Shown piece after piece: positions 56,964-64,000 of a DNA stretch of 64,000 nt. Origin of the DNA: Phaeoceros laevis (taxonomy: Eukaryota; Anthocerotophyta; Anthocerotopsida; Notothyladales); the NCBI GenBank assembly GCA_049999765.1, contig JBNGIQ010009341.1, positions 1 to 64,000 of the forward strand, written 5' to 3'. The translations under genes and the position numbers were made by a program. Position 1 is the first letter of the stretch; the number at the start of each line of letters is the position of its first letter. The notes under the pieces were generated by a model. It did no database searches, was not told where the DNA came from, and worked only from the letters and a program-made list of their open reading frames with translations.

Positions 56964-58405
56964 CTAACGGACGAGTGTACAGTATGTTTCTGGCCATCCC
57001 CTGGCATAGGCTTGGGCCCTGCCAACCCCTTGTAAGTTGGTTGTGTTGCCATGAGATACTTTGTTGTAAATTCGGCATTGTACATATTCAGATGGTTAGG
57101 TATGATAGCACTTGTTCGAAACGTTCTGGGTGGGTGGTCTGTGTTTGCAAGTGGCTTGCTGGTACAGTCTTCTTGTTGAGGAACTATTGCCGGTGACCAT
57201 TCACTGACCGCTGCTCCAAAACTTTTTTGTCTCCATGAAGCGTGATCTCGTTAGTTAAATGGAAACAAAATTCTCTTCCGTTTCATGACTTCTGTGTCCT
57301 TTTGGAATTTGGTCATGCTAGCTCGTCTCTCTAGAAACGTAATGGTTTAGATGTGATCCCAAGCTGATGAGCAGTATATTTGTGGAGCATCTGTTCATAA
57401 ATGCTGCACATCTGCAATTGACAGACGATATTTTAGTGCGGAATGTAACTATAAACAGGACTTCTTGTCGTCTATAACATGCCCTACATTTTGTATGCAC
57501 CTTGTAAACCTCACAGCGCCTATTCGCGAAAAAAACCTCACAGAGTTTAAGCGAAACATCTTCTTCTCTCCCCAGCATTTCCGGATTGCCGGTAGCTGAT
57601 TCAGCTGATAAGCTTGTTTTTAGCCTTGTATTATCTCTTTGAAAAATCTCTATGTTCACCCTTAGATGTTCACAACAGTGAAGTTCTGGATGCACCACAA
57701 CCACTTGCAGCTGCTGTTTGGAGCTGTTGTTCGTCACCTTTTATCGTCAACAGTTTGTCGTGTGCATTTGTAAGGAGCTTATGTCCATGTAACAAGTGCA
57801 GCGCATTATTTCAGTCTATCAAGCAGAATATTGAGACTAGTGTTGGCTGTATCTTTTGACTTAGCTCTACCTGCTGCTCCTTCAACTGTTCTGCTTGCTT
57901 CTCTAATTTGACTGCCAAGGCTGAATTATGTTTAAAGACTGTCCTTGGATGCTCGCAGCATCACTTCAGATTTGCAAATGTTCTCATTTATGTTCTGTGG
58001 TTTGAGGGTCGTCCCATTTACAGATGAGATAAACGTCCTTGCCAGCTGAACAGCAATGCCAAATGTGAGGTGTTACGAAGTGAAGTGCAAGCACAGCCTT
58101 CGCCAGTGGGGCTCTCGAAAATGGAGTTTGGGCATCACAGGAAACCTTTTTCTCTGTGTTTTCACAGCAGGCATTTAACTTCGTCAATACTTGGAACACA
58201 TGGAGAATTACCCGACCACCTCTTGAGGCCTCCTCTGAGATCTGAAATGGATGCACAATTTGTAGGGACCTTTCAGGTAAAGGAACTTCTGCAGTTGATG
58301 AGTAGCTTTGCACATGGGCCCCTTGCACATGAGCACACTTACCTGCTAAAATGTCCTGCATTGTGGTTAGCAGGGTCTATTTTGGTAGCCCTCGCAGTTA
58401 CAAGG
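56307..58405. repeat. Segmental duplication, copy A
   Basis: Matches 60567-62803 in direct orientation. It spans the 3' half of the KUP last exon (intact here), both 3' flanks, and the terminal exons of an opposed coiled-coil gene (broken here). It lacks a roughly 360-bp block present in copy B. Substitutions and small indels are frequent. Confidence 0.92.
57480..58405 (-). pseudogene. Truncated, decayed 3' end of the coiled-coil gene (copy A)
   Basis: Minus-strand reading parallels the intact gene in copy B: MQDILAGKCAHVQ against MQEILAGKHAHVQ, LTKLNACCENTEKKV against LTKLNACCENIEKKV, and the block around GMTLKPRNINENICKSKV. In-frame stops and shifts interrupt it (for example near 57930), and all upstream exons are missing beyond about 58405. 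Confidence 0.85.
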
Positions 58406-58424
58406 TCCTCGGACCGGAAATGGC

Positions 58425-58605
58425 CGTGGTACGCCGGTTAGCGGCATATTCGAAAGGACGCGTTTTACGCCTGCGCGGGAGCCGGTGGGTGCACGAGGCT
58501 GTAGCCGGTGCAGCAAGCTTGCCCAAGTGTTTAGGTGCAGCCGCGTTCTACAAGGTGCGGGAAACGGCGAAGTTCCTGGAGCTCGCTGTGGTGGGGTTGG
58601 GAGCC
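58425..58605. repeat. Second copy of the dispersed GC-rich segment
   Basis: See 50625-50735. It ends 27 bp before the ATG of the GPN2-like gene and would form its proximal promoter or leader. Confidence 0.65.
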
Positions 58606-58631
58606 AGTGTTGGCCTGCGCGCTACAGCTGC

Positions 58632-60422
58632 ATGGCGTTCGGGCAGGTTGTAATTGGGCCTTACGGCTCCGGCAAGACTACATATTGCACTGGCCTTTCT
58701 CAGTTCCTTCAGCTCACTGGCAGGAAAGTTGCAGTGCTGAATTTGGACCCAGCAAATGATAGACTACCGTATCCTTCCTGATTCTTCAAGCAATTCGTGA
58801 GCGGGCTAGGTTGGGATTTTGCTTGAGCTACGCAGATGTTCTTTGACTGTTATCCTCCACCGACTCAGGTACGAGTGTGCAGTTAATATTGAGGAACTCG
58901 TGAAGCTGGAAGATGTGATGGTGCAGCATGAGTTGGGCCGCAACGGAGGTTCCAGTTTGTCACTCAAATATGTTCACCAAGCACCTAGCAGGATTCTGAA
59001 GTTTGCCTTCGGCATCTTCTGAATTGCCTTTGACATTGCAATTGCAGGTCTGGTTTATTGCATGGACTGTTTGTCCAAAAACCTGGACTGGCTGCAGGCT
59101 AAGTTACAGCCACTTGCCAAAGGTCAGCTGTCTGTAGATTGAACGGTATACTGCTAATGCCTCCGACCGACGGCAGGTTTACTGTTGTGCGCTTATTAAG
59201 CAGAAGATGGCAAAGTTGGATATGTTCTGATGGTGCCAAAATCACAGATCATTACTTCCTACTCGACTTCCCTGGTCAGGTGGAGCTTTTCACCTTGCAT
59301 TCAAGCTCCAGGGATGTTAATTCTTCACATGAAAAATAAATGAGAATACCGGGTATCACTGCTCCACTTTTCGTTGGAATGTCTCAATTGATTACCAGCT
59401 GCTACCGTGTTAAACCGTGTTAGATCGTATTTGAACTTTCTGACATGACTGATGATTGTTGTATAACGGCTGACCGCTGTGAATTTGGTAGATTCACATC
59501 TATGCACCGATCCTGGGAAGTACGTGTCAGCTTTGTTACTGTCCCTGTCAACCATGCTGCATCTGGAACTACCGCATGTGAACGTTATGTCTAAAATCGA
59601 CTTGACTGAGAGATTTGGCAAACTTGGTATGCTTTTGTTTCAGGACGAAATCAAAGTCTAGTCCTTGGTTGTCTCGGAATAGCAAGCTGGTCTAGTTAGG
59701 CGTTTGCTGCTTTGGCAGGACCATATCCCAATCCCGCAAGGCTTTGATTGATTCGTTTTGCAGATTTCAATCTGGACTTTTACACAGATGTGCAAGACTT
59801 TAACATACCTTCAAAATCACCTAGACCAGGATCCTCGTTCCACCAAATACAGGTAGAGTTACTATTTTGAAAGGTGAATAACGACTAGCCAAAGCTGTGG
59901 TTTGCAGAAAGGTTCTGGACGAGTGATTTCATGTAACTGACTTGATCCCGGTTTTGAAACTATCACCCGCTTGGGCAGGAAATTGACTGAGAGCTTGCGT
60001 GAAGTGATTCAAGACTATGGTCTGGTGAGCTTCACCACTTTGAACATTGAGGTACCAGCCACGCATAACTGTTGAGATTACAGAACCGTAGCTACCATTA
60101 CCACTCCATCATCATGTCCCAGCAATGCAGGACAAGGAGAGCGTGAATGATCTCATGAAGATTATCGACAAGACCAATGGCTATATTTTCAGGGGCATCG
60201 AAGGAGATCTGAATGAGTCCAGCAAGTGCTGCTGGGCCTCTCAACTGGGACTACTATAAATATCCGTATTGTGGTTGCTGCAGTCTTTTTGCTTCCCTTG
60301 CCTAGCGAAACAAACTGCTTGCATGTGTTTATCCTTAACAGCAAATCACAACTGCCAAGGTCCAGGAAAGGTACGTCCAACCGCACGAGCCTGGTGAAGA
60401 GGAAGTGGAGTCTGATGAGTGA
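58632..60422 (+). pseudogene. GPN-loop GTPase 2-like gene with several lesions
   Basis: Exons recognised: 58632-58768, 58869-58948, 59048-59122, from 59248, about 59467-59626, 59764-59852, 59979-60051, 60131 to about 60265, and about 60342-60422. Landmarks: P-loop [47 protein letters not shown], the G3 [44 protein letters not shown] and the last exon ending EEEVESDE. GPN2 helps assemble or import RNA polymerase II. Damage: the defining Gly-Pro-Asn reads Gly-Arg-Asn (ELGRNGG). The stretch joining the G3 exon to the DSHLC exon lacks an AG acceptor and about 12 expected residues. One extra T near 59801 shifts DVQD away from TYLQNHLDQDPRSTKYR. A second shift near 60227 displaces AAGPLNWDYYKYP. 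Either a young pseudogene or a poorly sequenced gene. Confidence 0.75.
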
Positions 60423-60527
60423 GGATGGGCCTACCTTGTCAAGTGGGCTCTTCTGTGTGCTGCGGATGCGATCGGATACCAATGTAAACAGGAAGCGGAG
60501 TCTGATTAGTGAGGATGAGGGCCTACC
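60400..60527. repeat. Tandem duplication of about 90-bp period at the duplication junction
   Basis: AGGAAGTGGAGTCTGATGAG with TGAGGATGGGCCTACC at 60400 recurs at 60490 as AGGAAGCGGAGTCTGATTAG with TGAGGATGAGGGCCTACC, just upstream of the start of copy B. Confidence 0.85.
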
Positions 60528-60574
60528 CTCCATCCCATGGACAAAGTCGTTGCTGTGCTACGATTCATTCAAAC

Positions 60575-61211
60575 TTCAGATTTGTTTGTGTCAAGTTTCT
60601 GCCGGTGGTTAGTGTTCCTCCAGAGGAACGCTTTCTCTTTAGACGCATTGGGCCCAAGCAGTATTGCATGTATAGATGCGCTGTGCGGTATGGCTACAAG
60701 GATTTGCATAAGAAGGATGACATTTTCGAGCAGGTGCTCATGGAGCAGCCTGGAGTGCCGCTCGCGGTTTGCGGCATTGGGTAACCTTATCTTACAGTCG
60801 GAGGAAGGTAGCCTGGGAGCTAACAGATCCCTGGGTGCAAACTGGATTGCAAAGCACCAGTGTCAATCGTTGAAGTCAACAGAACTATGTGGATGCTTCA
60901 GAGATCTCCATGAATATAGACACGTCAGGCTTGGATCCCAGGGGAAATTCCCGTCTATTTGCAGGGTTTTTTAACAGATATAACACACTAGGTGCGGATG
61001 CGCAACTTGACGAGGGCTTGCTTTCCTGGCAAAGGCAAAGAAGCTGGTTTTGTGCATCTTCTAGGAAATACCTCTGTTCGAGCAAAAAGAAATTCAGGGC
61101 TGCTGAATAGATTAGCCATTGACTGCTGCTATTCCTTCTTACGGAGAATTTCCAACACTGAATGTCCTCCACGAAAATCTTTTGCAAGTTGGGATGGTGT
61201 ATTACGTCTGA
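60575..61211 (+). pseudogene. KUP transporter C-terminal fragment (copy B)
   Basis: Reads [20 protein letters not shown], then [20 protein letters not shown]. It is then shifted by one extra G at about 60743 (ATGGAGCAG where the functional copy has ATGAACAG). Later segments ([38 protein letters not shown]) appear in other frames. No transmembrane part, start or upstream exons. Confidence 0.92.
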
Positions 61212-61519
61212 CTAATGGATGTGCCTACAGTCTGTTTCTGGCCATCCCCTGGTATAGGCTTGGGCCCTGCCAACCCCTTGTATGTTGGTTGTGCTGCAAT
61301 GAGATACTCATTGTAAATTCGGCATTGTACATATTCAGATGGTTAGTGATGATAGGACTAGTTTGAAACCTTCGGGATGGTGTGGTCTGTGGCTGTAAGT
61401 GGCTTGCTGGTACAGTCTTCTTCTTGAGGAACTATTGCCGGTAGCCATCCTCTGACCGCTGCTCCAAAAGTTTTTTGTCTCCATGTAGCGTAATCTGGTT
61501 AGTTAAAGGAAAACACAAC

Positions 61520-61876
61520 TTAGGGTTCATGGAATCCATGCAGAATTACCTTCAGAAATAATGCCTCAGATCTTTGCCAAACCTTCTCTTTTTGGCCTCC
61601 ACACTTGGACCCCTTCCTAGGCATCCCAATCAAGCGGCTACTTTGACCAGGATTGAAACAATTGACGCCAGGCTACTGTCTTAGCCAATGGTTTCTGTGT
61701 TCTTGCCAGGTTCCTGAATTGCTAGGAGTCATCTTGATATAGAGTCGGAACTTCAGAGAGTATGATGAGCCGCAGATGCGTCAGCCATGACGCATCTGCA
61801 TTATGCGTGCTGTGGTGTAAGGTTCCTGAACTATTGTTAACAAGAACATTTGAGGTGTTCTGAAGGGATCTCTTAC
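61520..61876. other. Block present only in duplication copy B
   Basis: About 360 bp inserted between AGTTAAAGGAAAACACAACT and TTTCATGGCTG relative to copy A (position about 57270). It contains a perfect 12-bp hairpin at 61772-61799 (GCAGATGCGTCA, loop GCCA, TGACGCATCTGC). It is an insertion here or a deletion in copy A; no terminal repeats were found. Confidence 0.7.
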
Positions 61877-61927
61877 GTTTCATGGCTGTTTTGTCCTTCT
61901 GGAATTTGGTGAAGCTAGCTTGTCGCT

Positions 61928-64000
61928 CTAGAAACGTAGTGGTTTGAATGTGATACCAAGCTGAGCAGTATATTTGTGAAGCATCTGTTCATAAATGCTG
62001 CACATCTGCAGTGACAAGCGATATTTAGTGCTTAGTGTACTCTGTAAAAAAGAAGTGGGGACTTCTTGTCGTAAATAACATGCTCTCCATTTTGTATGCA
62101 CCTTGTAAACCTCACAGAGTTCAAGCTGAATATCCTCTTCCCTCCCCAGCATTTCGGGGTTGGCAGCAGCTGATTCAGCTGATAAGCTTGTCTGTCCATG
62201 TAACAAGTGCAGCTCATTATCCCGTCTATCAAGCTGAATGTTGAGGTTAGTGATAGCCTGTATCTTCTGACTAAGCTCTTTCTGCAGCTCCTTCAGCTGT
62301 TCTGCTTGCTCCTCTAATTTGATTGCCAAGGCTGCTTCATGTTTAAGACTGTCTTTGGATGCTCGCAGCATCACTTTGGATTTGCAAATGTTCTCATTTA
62401 TGTTCCGTGGTTTGAGGGTCATCCCATTTACAGATGCGATGAATGTACTTGCCAGCTGAACAGCAATGCCAAATGTGAGTTGTTAGGAAGTGAAGTGCAA
62501 GCACAGCCTTCGCCAGTAGGTCTCTCGAAAATAGAGTTTGGGCTTCACAGGAACCTTTTTCTCTATGTTTTCACAGCAGGCATTTAACTTCGTCAACGCT
62601 TGAACCCATGGAGAATTACCCGACCACCTCTTGAGGCCTCCTCGCAGACCTGAAAGGGATGCACAGTTGGTAGGGACTTTCAGGTATGGAAATATCTGCA
62701 GTGATGTGTACCTTTGCACATGAGCATGCTTACCTGCCAAAATCTCCTGCATTGTAGTTAGCTCCATGTAAGGGTCGATTTTGGTTGCCCTCGCCATCTG
62801 GTCTTGGAGCGCCGTAAGAGCTCTGGTGGCCTCCTTATTCTTCTTCAAAAGGCTCATGTACTGTACGTTGCTTGGCCTAGTCTCCTTCATAATTACATTT
62901 TCAGACCGGAGGTGTTCTATTTCTTTCTTTAAGGTCTCAACGACATTGACAGAGTCTGGTACTGGCTTAAGTCCCCGATTGGATCCCCTATGACATCTTT
63001 CCTTGCGAGCTGAGTCTACATCGGCTGCTATCCTAAATTTTCTCTTGGATAGGAGTTTGCATTGAGCCACTCCTCTTGTCAAGTTGAGTTCCAAAATCAC
63101 AGACTCATTTGCAAAAACAAAGTGTCTCGAAGTGTCTGTTTCATCGGCCCTTGTCTCCACTTCTTGACATCCATCTACGGCGTATTGCTCCCCTCTCGAG
63201 CTCCAGTTAAGGGCCAAACCTTTGTCATTGTCGTTCAACACCTGGGTAAGCTCAAATAGCTCCGGCCCAGTGTCCTCCAGTGGAATACATCCTGGGACAG
63301 GCTTGGGCTTTTGGAAATCTTCACTCACTTCTCCCCTTTGAAGAAAAGTGTCTGTATCGCTGCCCTTTTTAACCTTACTTTCTTCACAAGCCAGCCTCAG
63401 CTCTGCTTTCAAAGCCCTTTCCTCCATGCTGTTGAACTTCTCCTCAAAAAATTGCTTGTTTATCTCGTTAACTTTCAAGTCTTCTTGGCAAAGGGTGAGT
63501 TTCGTTTGCAAGTCTCTTATCCGGTCCATCATTTTTACATGCACCTCCCTCGTTTCTAAATCTCTTGCAGAATGTGTAAGGCAAAACTCGTCAAACACCT
63601 CACGGCTTCCAGTGCTGACTCGGACGCCCTGGTACTTGGATGATAGTGTCTGGTAGGTATGTTGTAGCTTGCATATCTTTGCCGTGAGGTCATTGACAAC
63701 TGCTTTTAGCTTTTCTACCTTGGCTTCGGGTTTAGAGTTCTCTGAAGTAGGACACGGACTTTTTGGCTCCCATCCCTTGCTTTGATATTCAGCAAGCTCC
63801 AAAGCAAGAGCTTGCGCTCGACCACGTTCACTGTTCAGGTCCTTCTGAAGCCTCTTGACCTGAGGAAGCAGAGGGTAGTCAAAGCAAGATAGCTCTTTGA
63901 GATGCAAGAACAAGATCTAACTTAACTTGTTAGTTACAGTCATAATTCATTGCACGTCCAAAAGTACATTCAGACTGTCTGTTGCAGGTTGCTTGCTGCC
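61928..64000 (-). CDS. Long coiled-coil protein, 5' end beyond the window
   Basis: A large exon 63859-62734 starts after a CCTCAG acceptor and ends at EILAG before GTAAGC. A further exon from 62455 (LASTFIASVNGMTLKPRN) runs to about 62110 or to the stop at 61928. A small exon with LTKLNACCENIEKK near 62590 probably lies between. The protein has long heptad-rich segments (VKRLQKDLNSERGRAQALAL, KVEKLKAVVNDLTAKICKLQ, MMDRIRDLQTKLTLCQEDLK, LKKEIEHLRSENVIM, LEEQAEQLKELQKELSQKIQ) with no globular domain seen. This suggests a structural, cytoskeletal or ciliary/basal-body role, but no family is recognised. The start lies upstream of 64000. Its 3' exons are duplicated and decayed in copy A. Confidence 0.7.

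Larger units (their letters stand above)
60567..62803. repeat. Segmental duplication, copy B
   Basis: Direct-orientation match to 56307-58405. The coiled-coil exons are open here, while the KUP part is broken. An extra block lies at about 61520-61876. Confidence 0.92.

Noticed and set aside
60509-61366. A second, functional KUP transporter
   Set aside because: Only the C-terminal domain is present, with a one-base insertion and later segments scattered over other frames; it is a duplicate fragment.

Overview
This window looks like nuclear DNA of a streptophyte, most likely a seed-free land plant with a compact genome (lycophyte- or bryophyte-like). The genes are eukaryotic, with GT-AG introns mostly of about 80-200 bp. 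The gene set is plant-typical: MLO, F-box/kelch, KUP/HAK/KT potassium transporter, VDE-related protein, PLAC8, plastid-type uroporphyrinogen decarboxylase. There is a nuclear-type tRNA-Pro, a Mutator-like element with a 9-bp target duplication, and two assembly gaps (2296-2305 and 46820-47219). The species call is inference; the short introns fit Selaginella-like genomes but do not prove it.

Layout. 1-6570 is repeat-rich: a 24-bp minisatellite, an 8-bp microsatellite, a dead pogo/Tigger-type transposase, and a 2-kb foldback-like element with long inverted arms. 6900-12411 holds two minus-strand genes, a YqgF/RuvX-like protein and a complete 15-exon MLO. A tRNA-Pro(UGG) lies at 14111. 14666-20780 holds minus-strand genes: F-box/kelch, a 7-exon aldo/keto reductase, and two small intronless membrane proteins. 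21196-28071 holds an intronless SET/SMYD-like gene, a six-exon coiled-coil protein, a basic nuclear-type protein and a four-EF-hand calmodulin-like protein. 31329-33442 encodes a single-lobe transferrin with a signal peptide and a GPI-type tail. 34186-36054 is an intronless, GC-rich violaxanthin de-epoxidase-related gene. 38215-44384 packs uroporphyrinogen decarboxylase and farnesyl diphosphate synthase head to head, followed by a nitrobindin-like heme-binding protein. A 4.1-kb MULE (44606-48707) separates these from a PLAC8 gene. 49799-53478 appears empty. 53479-56963 is a complete 9-exon KUP transporter. 56307-62803 contains a segmental duplication of the convergent 3' ends of KUP and a long coiled-coil gene, with a damaged GPN2-like GTPase between the two copies.

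The genes do not form one pathway. Three consecutive genes (UROD, FPS, nitrobindin) touch heme or isoprenoid metabolism, and the transferrin touches iron, but nothing here shows co-regulation. Exon models were built by eye from splice consensus and reading phase. Those for MLO, AKR, UROD, FPS, KUP, transferrin, F-box and nitrobindin close in frame from start to stop.
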